Shown: positions 55,822-64,000 of the stretch, in pieces
Layout: each line of letters opens with the position of its first letter
Numbering within the stretch: position 1 is the stretch's first letter
Assembly (NCBI RefSeq): GCF_040939125.1
Contig: NZ_CP162495.1
Span: 3,534,001 to 3,598,000 of the forward strand
Source: Clostridium sp. BJN0013
GTDB taxonomy: Bacteria; Bacillota; Clostridia; Clostridiales; Clostridiaceae
Direction: 5' to 3'
Length of the DNA: 64,000 nucleotides
Program-made: the position numbers and the translations under genes
Notes under the pieces: model-generated
Told to the model about the DNA's origin: nothing
What the model saw: only the letters and a program-made list of their open reading frames with translations
Database searches by the model: none

Positions 55822-55963
55822 TTTGCAATATTTGTATAAAAGCATAAACACATAGCATTCAATTGTTATCTAAAGTTAACAAATTACTGTGTGTTTGTAT
55901 TTTTGTACAGTTTTTTTGGAACATAGAAAACATGACAACATACACAGAACTGTGCAAAACAAA

Positions 55964-56001
55964 GGAGCGTATCTAGGTTTGTGTAAAACAAATCAAGGTA
56001 C
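55964..56001 (+). repeat. Solo left end of an IS256-type element
   Basis: GCGTATCTAGGTTTGTGTAAAACAAATCAAGGTAC, written in parts, GCGTATCTAGGTTTGTG and TAAAACAAATCAAGGTAC, matches the left end at 41890-41926 with few changes. No transposase follows. Confidence 0.8.
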
Positions 56002-56357
56002 ACTCTCTTTCCACAAATTACCCATAATTAGAAGAATACAAATTACATTCTTATGGCAAATACTTAATAATTTATAATACCCTTGTTATTAAATTTCTTT
56101 AATAATTTTAGAAAAACTCCCTATAGTATTACAAATAATTTTAATTATAAGTACAATAGATACTCCTATAATCCTATAAGAACTATACTAAACAGCAAAT
56201 GACTTATATATAATAAGCCAAAACTAAACATTAATACAATATGTTTTATACAGAAAATTGCTAATACAATTGCAATTATTTTAGGGTTAAATGTTAATAT
56301 TGCTATTCCCATAGAGTTTCCCATATCATACCAATAAATTAAGCATTGCTAGGTCAA
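56002..56357. other. AT-rich intergenic region
   Basis: No supported frame on either strand. The ABC gene ends at 56358. Nothing regulatory could be identified. Confidence 0.4.
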
Positions 56358-58010
56358 TTATTCGCTAGTTTCTTTCTTTAAATATAGTGTTTTATTAACA
56401 AACTCCATACCCTCTTCTTGATGAGAGATAATCATTAAAATGTTACATATATTTCTTTCTTGAAGTATTTTAAGAATAATTTTTCTAGTTTCTACATCCA
56501 TATTACTTACTCCCTCATCTAGAATAATTACATCTTTTTTTGCAATAGTTGCCCTTAAAAAGGCAATAATTTGAGCTTGTCCTCCTGATATTCCAACACC
56601 ATTTTGATTAATTTCAGTTTCCAGACCATTTTCAAATCCCTGAATATATCTTTCTAAATTGTATTTTTTGATCAAAGATACTACATCTTCCTTACATTTA
56701 TCAGATTGCCCATATAAAATATTATCTAAAACACTCCCCCTAAATAAAAATACATTTTGAGATACAACTCCTATTTTATTCCTCACACTTCTTTTATCAA
56801 TAAGTGAATACCTCTTATCATTTATAAAAATTTCACCTTCTGTTGGAGAATATAACCCTAAAAGATTTTTAATTAATGTGGACTTGCCTGTACCATTTTC
56901 TCCTTTTATAAGAACTTTATCCCCTTTATTCATTTTAAAATTTAATTTATTTATTACATTTTCACTATTTTCGTCATATTTAAAGCTTAAATTTTTACCT
57001 GAAATACTAATTATATGTTCATTCATTATTTCATGCTCTCCTGTATTTTCATCCTCCATTTCTAAAAATTCTTGTATTCTTTCAATGCTTACACATACAG
57101 GTTTTACAGTCATACCTAAACTTGCAAAACTTGACGTTGTTGAAAATATTTTACTCATATATGCAATAAAAGCAGTATATATACCAACAGTTAATTGATT
57201 ATCTAAAATTAATATTCCTGAAAATAACAATATTAAAACCGATGCTAAATTATTTACTAAAAGTATATTCTCCATAAAAAATAAGATTTGTTTACTTTGC
57301 TTTATACTGTTTTTTACCATCTTATTCAATTTGTCTTTAAACTTTTTAAGTTGAACTTTTTTGCCATTTAATATTTTTATCTCCTCTATACCATTTAATA
57401 CTTCATAAGTCTCCCCATTTAAAACAGCCCCTGTTTCCAACATTAATTTTGTACTTTCTGACAATTGATTAGATGAATGTTTTACAGTTAAAAAATATAT
57501 TGGAACTATAATCAAAACTATAATACTTAGCTTATAACTTAAAGTAATCATCATAATTAGTGCAAATATAAAGTCAAAGATACTTAAAAATGTATTTACA
57601 AACATAGGCGAGAATAAACTTCCTATATTTCCACATTCAGATATCCTGCTAAGTATATATCCTTTTTCCTTTTTGCCTAAAAAACTCATAGGCAGATCTA
57701 TTATTTTATCCATCATTGATACCCTAACTTCATTAACTACAAAGTTTTGAACTTTTATAAAAAGACTTTTTGAAACAATACTTATGCAATACCTTAACAT
57801 ATGTAATAAAATTAATACAGAAATAATCTTATATAATTCCATATAACTTTTATGTGGTATCAGAACCTTGTCTATTACATACCCCATTAAATATGGTACG
57901 GGAGTATACATAATTGAACAAATAATCATTCCTGCTATGCCGGCAAAAAAGTTAAATTTACATCTTTTAATATATGTATTTAGTTTTAGTAAGTTACTAT
58001 ATCCACCCAT
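56358..58010 (-). CDS. ABC exporter, fused membrane and ATPase domains
   Basis: A type I exporter domain of six helices (residues about 15-310) is followed by an ATPase domain: KGENGTGKSTLIKNL (Walker A), SGGQAQIIAFLRATI (signature, SGGQ), VIILDEGVSNMD (Walker B with Glu) and ISHQEEG (switch His). There is no N-terminal peptidase domain. The substrate is unknown; peptide or drug export is typical. ATG at 58010 follows GGGAG by 8 nt. Upstream are a broken CPBP protease gene and a possible short peptide gene. Confidence 0.85.
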   Translation of the reverse strand: MGGYSNLLKLNTYIKRCKFNFFAGIAGMIICSIMYTPVPYLMGYVIDKVLIPHKSYMELYKIISVLILLHMLRYCISIVSKSLFIKVQNFVVNEVRVSMMDKIIDLPMSFLGKKEKGYILSRISECGNIGSLFSPMFVNTFLSIFDFIFALIMMITLSYKLSIIVLIIVPIYFLTVKHSSNQLSESTKLMLETGAVLNGETYEVLNGIEEIKILNGKKVQLKKFKDKLNKMVKNSIKQSKQILFFMENILLVNNLASVLILLFSGILILDNQLTVGIYTAFIAYMSKIFSTTSSFASLGMTVKPVCVSIERIQEFLEMEDENTGEHEIMNEHIISISGKNLSFKYDENSENVINKLNFKMNKGDKVLIKGENGTGKSTLIKNLLGLYSPTEGEIFINDKRYSLIDKRSVRNKIGVVSQNVFLFRGSVLDNILYGQSDKCKEDVVSLIKKYNLERYIQGFENGLETEINQNGVGISGGQAQIIAFLRATIAKKDVIILDEGVSNMDVETRKIILKILQERNICNILMIISHQEEGMEFVNKTLYLKKETSE

Positions 58011-58106
58011 ATTATTCATTTCTCCCATCATTGTTATCCTGTTAATACTGAAGTTTAATTTAAAATTTTCCAAATTCATTAAAACTAAATTAGAGTATTT
58101 GCCCAA

Positions 58107-58708
58107 TCATATAAAGATGGAAGTAGTTATCCAACCTTTATTTTTTCCTATATACGAAATTAAACGAGTTTGTAAATATTTCCTAGACATAAATTCTTCA
58201 CAAAATCCAACAGTGGAAAAGTATACTGATCTCCAAAAATAACTAATGTTTAACTTGGCCATTACTCTAATAATATTGACATTCATGTAAATCAAAGATA
58301 ATATTAAGTATATAATACCTGCAATTATACCAATGGTAACTGATTTTTTAAATTATGTTTTGATACTCCTGTACTAGCCCATGACTGTTTCAAAAATTTT
58401 TTTGTTAACAATACAGGACTTATAATTATTAAATACAAAATTATATTTGACAAAACAACAGAAAAATTATAAGTTACATTAGTTTCAATTCCTGGAGTTG
58501 AATTACTAATACTTCTTGAATGAATTAAAATTATAATTAAAATTAAAAAAATACTTGTACAAGTTGCAGCAAGAGCATATATTGCATTTTTCCTGGGATT
58601 ATTTAAATTCCATCCATTGTACTTAAATTTTAATTTTAAAATTAAAATATATACAATGACCCCTAAAATTAAAAAATATATGCCTCTAATGATGAGTTCT
58701 TTTATACA
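58107..58708 (-). pseudogene. CPBP (CAAX-like) membrane protease, broken
   Basis: Minus-strand frame from about 58708 reads ELIIRGIYFLILGVIVYILI, ATCTSIFLILIIIL and SWASTGVSKHNLKNQLPLV then TAA. A second frame, 58295-58107, carries VYFSTVGFCEEFMSRKYLQT, the EExxxR catalytic block of CPBP proteases, then TGA before the second His motif. Frameshift and truncation make it inactive. Such proteases often accompany bacteriocin or ABC-exporter genes. Confidence 0.65.
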
Positions 58709-58732
58709 AAATATCCTTTCTAAATAAAAATA

Positions 58733-58822
58733 TTAAAGTAATTTAATATAATACTTTTTTAGAATTATAAGAAACAACCTCCATAATTCTTCCAACATCA
58801 TTTCCGACAGTTCTTTTCCCAT
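58733..58822 (-). CDS. Possible short peptide, 29 aa, upstream of the CPBP/ABC genes
   Basis: ATG at 58822 follows GGAAGGA by 6-7 nt and opens MGKELSEMMLEELWRLFLII and then LKKYYIKLL. The peptide is acidic in front and hydrophobic/basic behind, an amphipathic helix. It sits just before the broken CPBP gene and the exporter, the place of a peptide precursor, but there is no leader or Cys/Gly-Gly motif. A second overlapping frame (from 58849) gives a 35-residue basic peptide. Speculative. Confidence 0.35.
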   Translation of the reverse strand: MGKELSEMMLEELWRLFLIILKKYYIKLL

Positions 58823-59027
58823 ATTTATATTCCTTCCACCCCAAAAACATAAAAAATTTTTACTTCACAATAATTTACTGTTTTGTCACAACTTATTTGA
58901 AGTACGACGTAAAAAACACCGCAAAATTTCAAACTTGAATAATACAGTGTTTAGGTAAATTATTCGTTTTTTAATTGTTACACTAAATAAGAGATTTGTA
59001 ACACAAAAATGTCAATCTAACAGTTAA

Positions 59028-59879
59028 TTATTTCAACCAATAGGTTGGGCGAACTATCATAATAGGTAACCTTGTATGTGAATTCCCCTTAGCCGTATTG
59101 ATTTGAGCTTGAGTAAGAAAAATACTATTTGTTAGATTAGCCCCACTAAGATCGGCATCTCTTAAATCAGCTCCAATTAGATCGGCCCAACTTAAATCGA
59201 CTCCTCTAATGTTTGCCGCAATAAGACAGGCTCCCCTCAAATCTGAACCTCTAAGGTCGATTTTTCTCAAATCTGAACCAAAATAATCTAATCTAAGAGA
59301 GGTGGCATTACGATTTCTTAAAGCAATATTCTTTTCTCTGTGGAACTTAGTACGTACTAAGTCGCTGGTATTTTTAAGCAGTACGTTAACTTTAGTTCGA
59401 TGAGCTACTATATCCAATGTTAATAGAGAATCAACATCAAGAAGAGTAAATTGTTCAGTATTGTCTATTAATGAAATTATCTTCTCTTTAATATAAGGGT
59501 CTTTTTGCAGAATAAATGCTTGAGTAAGATACCATAGCATTTCATGAAGCTGCCGCATAATCAAAAATGCTTCAAACATTTCATTAGCACATTCTGGGTT
59601 TTTAAGCCAGTCATGTCCACTAAAAGTAACTTGTGATACCTTCTGACCAGCACCAAAACAATCATAAGCAGTACATCCCTTAAGCCCATTATTTCTCAGA
59701 TTTTTGTGAACAGAGCAAATAAAGTTAGGCTGTAAGTTTATGCAAGGTTTACCAGCCTCTTTATTCGCTGGAAAGCCTTCTGAAGCTGAAAAATACAGTG
59801 CTACACAACACAGACCGAAACATTTTTTACAATCAACCCTTAATTCTCTAGTATACTTATCTTTGTGTATATATATCAT
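59028..59879 (-). CDS. Pentapeptide-repeat protein with Cys-rich N terminus
   Basis: The N-terminal 75 residues carry a CxxCxxxCC group (DCKKCFGLCCVAL) and further cysteines (PCINLQ, ICSVHK, GCTAYDCFGAG), a likely metal site. A helical middle follows. The C-terminal part is a pentapeptide-repeat helix, A(D/N)Lxx units such as DLRKIDLRGSDLRGACLIAA and ADLIGADLRDADLSGANLTN. The function is unknown. ATG lies within an AT-rich leader with AGGTAAATAACT upstream. It has no operon partner in sight. Confidence 0.78.
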   Translation of the reverse strand: MIYIHKDKYTRELRVDCKKCFGLCCVALYFSASEGFPANKEAGKPCINLQPNFICSVHKNLRNNGLKGCTAYDCFGAGQKVSQVTFSGHDWLKNPECANEMFEAFLIMRQLHEMLWYLTQAFILQKDPYIKEKIISLIDNTEQFTLLDVDSLLTLDIVAHRTKVNVLLKNTSDLVRTKFHREKNIALRNRNATSLRLDYFGSDLRKIDLRGSDLRGACLIAANIRGVDLSWADLIGADLRDADLSGANLTNSIFLTQAQINTAKGNSHTRLPIMIVRPTYWLK

Positions 59880-60209
59880 AGTTATTTACCTCATTTTAGA
59901 AAAATAGGAATGATTTTTTCTCTTAAATAATTATATCATATACAGCCTGTACTTCAATGCCTGTATAATACTTTCGTCATAATTATTTACAATCATGATT
60001 CAATCTTTATAAAAATCATACCATAATATCCATGTATTTTCACTGTCTTATAGAAAACATAAAAGTTTTTAACACGGCATATCTGATTTTCAAAGAGCAT
60101 TATTTGCATTTTCAATCTTATTAGTTACATCGTAAAGAATTCAGAATGTGTCCTAAACTATTTATAAAATCATTTAGACATACAACTGTAATAGCCTTAA
60201 CAGCTGTTA
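59880..60209. other. Intergenic region
   Basis: 330 nt without a supported gene, RNA or repeat. Only scattered AT-rich words are visible. Confidence 0.4.
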
Positions 60210-60401
60210 TTAATTGTTAATAGCAAAGAATATTAATGACAGTATTCCAATAACTATAATACTAATAATAATCCTTGTAAATAAATTTCCCTTTGTTAAT
60301 TGACTTAAATCACCTATCTGTGAACGATTTACTGAATCAGCAAAGTTAGCCATTGGATTTTTTTTACATTCTTTCATTTTACGTCTATCTTCTTTATCCA
60401 T
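60210..60401 (-). CDS. Small membrane protein, DUF6366-like
   Basis: The 63-residue protein starts MDKEDRRKMKECKKNPMANF, continues with ADSVNRSQIGDLSQLTKGN and ends in one membrane helix (IIISIIVIGILSLIFFAI). The shape fits the small DUF6366 proteins of Firmicutes. GGGGGTAAAATT precedes the ATG. Function unknown. Confidence 0.6.
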   Translation of the reverse strand: MDKEDRRKMKECKKNPMANFADSVNRSQIGDLSQLTKGNLFTRIIISIIVIGILSLIFFAINN

Positions 60402-60458
60402 AATTTTACCCCCATGGTATTAATGAGTTAATGAACATTTTTATACATTTATATACCC

Positions 60459-61220
60459 TTACAAATAAGAAATAGCTTGGCCTGATATTTCTATATTTTC
60501 TCCTTTATCAATGCAATATAATTTCCCTCCTCTATCAGATAACTGATATGCTACAAATTCATTCTTATTTAAAACTCTCTTCCAATACGGAACTAATGTA
60601 CAATGTGCTGAACCTGTCACAGGGTCTTCATTTATTCCTGACTTTGGGGCAAAATATCTTGATACAAAATCTACTTCATTACCTTTAGCTGTTACTATTA
60701 TTCCAAATACATCTAATTTCTTTAATTCCTCCATATTTAGTCTAAGACTTTTTATATTTTCTTCTTTTTCGAACACTGCCATGTAGTCTCTAGACCTATA
60801 TAATTCTTTAGGTTTCTTTCCTAGTCCTCTTATTAATTCTTCTGGTATTTCACTTTTTTCTCCTTCTCTTGATGGGAATATCATTGTAATTAACTTATCT
60901 TTTTTTAGTACCTCCAAAATTCCACTCTTTGTATTAAAACTTATCTTATTTGAATTTTTATCTAAATACTCAAATATAGTGTAAGCAGCTGCTAATGTGG
61001 CATGCCCACATAAGTCAATCTCTTCTTCTGGAGTAAACCATCTTAACTCATATATATCATTCTTTTTGGTAAAAAAAGCAGTTTCAGATAAATTATTTTC
61101 TTTAGCAATCTTTTGCATTAAACCATCTTCAAGCCATTTTTCTAATGGACATACTGCTGCCGGATTCCCTTTAAATTCTTCCTCTGTGAATGCATCAATC
61201 TGATAAATTGGTATTCTCAT
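60459..61220 (-). CDS. PhzF-family isomerase
   Basis: The 253-residue protein starts MRIPIYQIDAFTEEEFKGNP with the conserved GNPAAVC. The catalytic-Glu region NNLSETAFF, the LRWFTPEEEIDLCGHATLAA segment and the late INEDPVTGSAHCTL follow, all classic for PhzF. Family members isomerise unsaturated or cyclic acids. There is no phenazine cluster here, so the substrate is unknown. ATG 61220 is preferred (GGGAG 8 nt upstream). Confidence 0.85.
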   Translation of the reverse strand: MRIPIYQIDAFTEEEFKGNPAAVCPLEKWLEDGLMQKIAKENNLSETAFFTKKNDIYELRWFTPEEEIDLCGHATLAAAYTIFEYLDKNSNKISFNTKSGILEVLKKDKLITMIFPSREGEKSEIPEELIRGLGKKPKELYRSRDYMAVFEKEENIKSLRLNMEELKKLDVFGIIVTAKGNEVDFVSRYFAPKSGINEDPVTGSAHCTLVPYWKRVLNKNEFVAYQLSDRGGKLYCIDKGENIEISGQAISYL

Positions 61221-61246
61221 TTCCATCGCTCCCTCATTATTAACAG

Positions 61247-61440
61247 TTATTCTATATTTACATTACCATGAAAAATACTAATATTAAGCCCATTTTGCCT
61301 TGCCAAATCAATCGCTGTTTTTGAAATCTCAATGCCCGTTATATTTATTCCATTGTCAATAAAAAACTTTGCATTTCTACCATATCCAATACCTGGTATC
61401 AATATGTCCTTAACATTCTTTTCAAGGAAAAAGTCCTTAT
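61247..61440 (-). pseudogene. SAM methyltransferase fragment
   Basis: The minus strand reads EKNVKDILIPGIGYGRNAKF, FIDNGINITGIEISKTAIDL and ARQNGLNISIFHGNVNIE then a stop: motif I and strand 2 of a small methyltransferase, cut after about 60 residues on both sides. No start. Confidence 0.65.
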
Positions 61441-61586
61441 TTTATAATTTGTGGTATGGTAACTCTCAATTTATATGCTTTCAAGTTATATTTTATATTT
61501 CTCCCGCTAAGATTAAATCTATCTCAAAATTAAAAAAGAACTAATTGATGTTGGATAGGTAAGAATATCCATCTATTAAGTATATA

Positions 61587-62417
61587 TTAAATCATCGAAT
61601 AAGAGCCAAGAATTTTAACTATATTGTTTTCACTTATTTTATCAATTGCTTGCTTAATATTTTTTTCTTCTGGATAATGTCCCTCAATATCAATAAAAAA
61701 ATAATACTTGCCAAGTGCTCTTTTAGTTGGACGTGATATTATTGAAGTTAAATTAATATTTCTTTCAGAAAATTCATTTAAAATTTTCGAAAGCATCCCA
61801 GGTTTATCGTCTGCAGCATCCATAATAATTACTGAAGTTTTATAACTTTTATTAATATCATACTTTATAATATTTTTTGAAATCACAATAAATCTTGTTT
61901 CATTATTTTCTGAATCAGTTACATTTTCAATACTGAAAGGAAATCTATTTTCTGCGTTTAGTATATGTCTTGGAATTATAGCAGACTCTTCTAAAATACC
62001 TTTCTTTACCTTTTCAAAGGATTCCCCATTACTTGCAGTTGTTATAATTTTAGCTTCAATAAATTGATCTAGAAAACTATAACATTGCCCTTGAGTTTTA
62101 AACTGAACATATATTTTTTTAATATCAGATACATTCAAATTATTACTGACAAAGGAAAATTGAACCTGAATAACAAATTCATGTATTATGTATAAATTCA
62201 CCTGTGAAAGTAAATCCAACGTAATCTGCACATATCCATCAAGAGTATTTTCAATAGGTACAATTCCTAATTCACATTCCTTGCCAATGGCATCAAAAAC
62301 TTTTTTTATAGTAGGATAAAAAACTACTTTTATATTTTTATTAAATTTCTCAATGTATTTCTTTGCTGCGAATTCACTAAAAGTGCCTGATGGTCCAAGT
62401 ACAGCAATTTCATTCAT
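61587..62417 (-). CDS. pheA: Prephenate dehydratase
   Basis: The 276-residue protein converts prephenate to phenylpyruvate for phenylalanine synthesis. It has the catalytic domain LGPSGTFSEFAAKKYIEKF, VPIENTLDGYVQITLDLL and NETRFIVISK with the TRF motif. A C-terminal ACT domain (DDKPGMLSKILNEFSERNIN, LTSIISRPTKRALGKYYFFI) should bind phenylalanine. It is not fused to chorismate mutase. It ends just before a non-coding stretch, and the leader has no clear attenuator. Confidence 0.95.
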   Translation of the reverse strand: MNEIAVLGPSGTFSEFAAKKYIEKFNKNIKVVFYPTIKKVFDAIGKECELGIVPIENTLDGYVQITLDLLSQVNLYIIHEFVIQVQFSFVSNNLNVSDIKKIYVQFKTQGQCYSFLDQFIEAKIITTASNGESFEKVKKGILEESAIIPRHILNAENRFPFSIENVTDSENNETRFIVISKNIIKYDINKSYKTSVIIMDAADDKPGMLSKILNEFSERNINLTSIISRPTKRALGKYYFFIDIEGHYPEEKNIKQAIDKISENNIVKILGSYSMI

Positions 62418-62549
62418 TTATTTAGCCTCCAGAACTTATTTCTTAAATATACGCTTATATTACCACACATCGCAATTTTATTGTATATTAAATATTTTAT
62501 ATAAATTAATTATTCATACATCTTACAAAATGAGTTATATTTCATATTT

Positions 62550-62728
62550 TCATTCCAGATGATATTCATGAGCAAACACATATGGAATCCATCCCAAATA
62601 ATTTTCAGCAGAAGAATTAACCTGAATTAAAACATTACCAAATACATTAACTCCTTGTACACCATTCTGCCATCCTTTAGTCGTAGTATTTTCATCATCT
62701 AATTGATAAACTGCGATATCACTATTGT
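62550..62728 (-). pseudogene. DUF2268-type metallopeptidase fragment
   Basis: The frame DIAVYQLDDENTTTKGWQNG, VQGVNVFGNVLIQVNSSAEN and YLGWIPYVFAHEYH then LE and stop matches the start and the HEYHH zinc motif of predicted Zn proteases, but it is cut there and has no start. Confidence 0.55.
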
Positions 62729-62988
62729 ATCATCATCATAATATAGACATGAAATAATACATAAAGCAAACATATAAGTACTAGTTTAATCGTTTAATAT
62801 GTCTTGTAAATATAAAGACCAGCTAGTAAAAGTCAATAGTTAATTTAAAAAATTTATTTACTAAATTTAAGAGCAAAAAAGAGCATGGCAAACAAACCAT
62901 AAAAAAATACGAACTATGGCAAATTTTTACTAAAACTAAATTGGAAATAATTTATCCAATTTGGACCATAATTAATTTGTCTAAGTGG
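62729..62988. other. Intergenic region
   Basis: 260 nt, AT-rich, no frame or hairpin that I can support. It is probably the 3' flank of the IS110-type element. Confidence 0.3.
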
Positions 62989-64000
62989 TTAAGAAACTGA
63001 TCTTGAAAAATTAGTAACATACATTTGGTTGTGCAGTTTTGGTTCACGAATTTCATAAGGCTTTTGATCTCTAAGAACTGCAAATATGTACTTTACAAGT
63101 TTGTGCATAATTGCACAAAGAGCAACTTTCTTCTTCTTACCATTTAAGTTTTTATTGCGATACTGGTAAAGAACACTGTTAATTGGTTTACCAGTTTTGG
63201 ATTTTCTTATTGATGCAAGAGCAGCAGCATAAAGTGCTCTTCTACCAAAGCGTGTACCACGCTTGGACATTTTATTTTGGTCACTATTAAATTTCCCGGA
63301 TTGACTAACTGAAGGGTCAATTCCAAAGAAAGCAACCATTTCTTTTGGATGCTTGAACCTTGTAGGATCGCCTATTTCACTCATTATGGTTACAGCTGTA
63401 ATAAAGCCTATACCTTTGAAAGAAAGAAGCAATGCTATGTTGTTCTTAAATGAAGCAGGTGTTGAGTCATTTTTAACTGCTGATTCTATTTCATTTACTA
63501 GAGTTTCAATTTGTTCATTAATGATGTTTAAAAGCTTTATATTTATGCCTATAGTTACTTTAAAGGAATTATTGGTTATTCCTATTTGTACAGCACTTAG
63601 TGCAGCGTTTAAAAGTTTGTTATATGTGTTTGTACACCAGTCAATTGATTTACAAGAATTTTCCTTTAGTAAAGCAATTAAATCATCTTTTGGTGCATCA
63701 ACAATTGCTTTAGGGGATGAAAATTTACTTAAAACTGCTAATGAAGTAACACCAGCTACGTCAGAAAAAACATTATGATATCCAGGAAAAAACGTTCTAA
63801 GATCAGAAGATAACTTTTTCTTGAACTGGGAACGGTTATCTATAAGGCTGTAGTAATCACGACAAAGTGATCTTACAGCAAATATTGGGATATCTAAATA
63901 ATCAGACATTTTTATATTTTGAAATTTTGCTATGTTTGCAATAGTTAAGGCATCCATTTTATCATTTTTCACTTTTCTTATTCCTAAATTTTTGTTACTA
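62989..64000 (-). CDS. IS110-family transposase (5' end outside window)
   Basis: The frame is open to the window edge. KNDKMDALTIANIAKFQN is the linker after the RuvC-like DEDD domain. The C-terminal Transposase_20 domain has LLLSFKGIGFITAVTIMSEI, FKHPKEMVAFFGIDPSVSQS and MSKRGTRFGRRALYAAALAS, with the conserved Ser nucleophile region. The first ~80 residues lie right of base 64000. There is no sign of disruption. Confidence 0.9.
   Translation of the reverse strand, partial: SNKNLGIRKVKNDKMDALTIANIAKFQNIKMSDYLDIPIFAVRSLCRDYYSLIDNRSQFKKKLSSDLRTFFPGYHNVFSDVAGVTSLAVLSKFSSPKAIVDAPKDDLIALLKENSCKSIDWCTNTYNKLLNAALSAVQIGITNNSFKVTIGINIKLLNIINEQIETLVNEIESAVKNDSTPASFKNNIALLLSFKGIGFITAVTIMSEIGDPTRFKHPKEMVAFFGIDPSVSQSGKFNSDQNKMSKRGTRFGRRALYAAALASIRKSKTGKPINSVLYQYRNKNLNGKKKKVALCAIMHKLVKYIFAVLRDQKPYEIREPKLHNQMYVTNFSRSVS

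Overview
The window is AT-rich (most intergenic stretches are A/T runs) and reads as a chromosome segment of a strict anaerobe of the genus Clostridium in the broad sense. Evidence: an [FeFe]-hydrogenase maturase (HydE), anaerobic sulfite reductase (Asr), hybrid cluster protein, DUF1858 and hemerythrin proteins, a tmRNA tag ending ALAA, strong AGGAGG ribosome sites and many TTG/GTG starts. The species cannot be fixed from the sequence alone.

1-12.9 kb is housekeeping, almost all on the minus strand: the 5' part of a giant GT84-type glucan synthase, a lysine-riboswitch-controlled lysC-lysA operon, hydE, a HelD-like helicase, ftsH, and proS behind a T-box leader. 12.97-18.3 kb holds a secreted GxGYxYP protein, an overlapping PTP-like phosphatase/polysaccharide deacetylase pair, two tiny basic proteins and a permease whose ribosome site lies in a hairpin. 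A structured RNA-like repeat occurs three times: before lysC, before hydE and before ssrA.

ssrA (tmRNA) at 18.76-19.11 kb is the integration site of a 13-kb element. An integrase gene follows it, and a 37-nt copy of the tmRNA 3' end lies at 32.1 kb. The element carries a replication-like module (stand-alone DnaA-N domain protein, Walker ATPase/helicase, small partner) and cargo (two DUF3888 proteins, GNAT, a serine hydrolase with Cys at the nucleophile position, a TudS-like desulfidase, a SpoIIP-like protein). No relaxase or capsid gene is recognisable.

33.3-46.7 kb is a decayed prophage tail-lysis module (holin, amidase, XhlA, tail fibre, tail protein, Dit, tape-measure stub). It is cut by an IS3 remnant and an intact IS256-type element, followed by an orphan BceB-type permease and broken genes. 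A 260-bp direct repeat containing a promoter and a short terminated transcript lies on both sides.

47-55 kb is a nitrosative/redox stress and sulfite cluster: methyltransferase, IS4 remnant, hcp with a divergent Crp/Fnr regulator, asrABC (asrA frameshifted inside a ferredoxin motif), hemerythrin, a broken gene and DUF1858. 55-64 kb is a graveyard of partial genes (SpoIIP-like, CPBP protease, methyltransferase, DUF2268) among intact genes for an ABC exporter, a pentapeptide protein, PhzF, prephenate dehydratase and an IS110 transposase running off the window.
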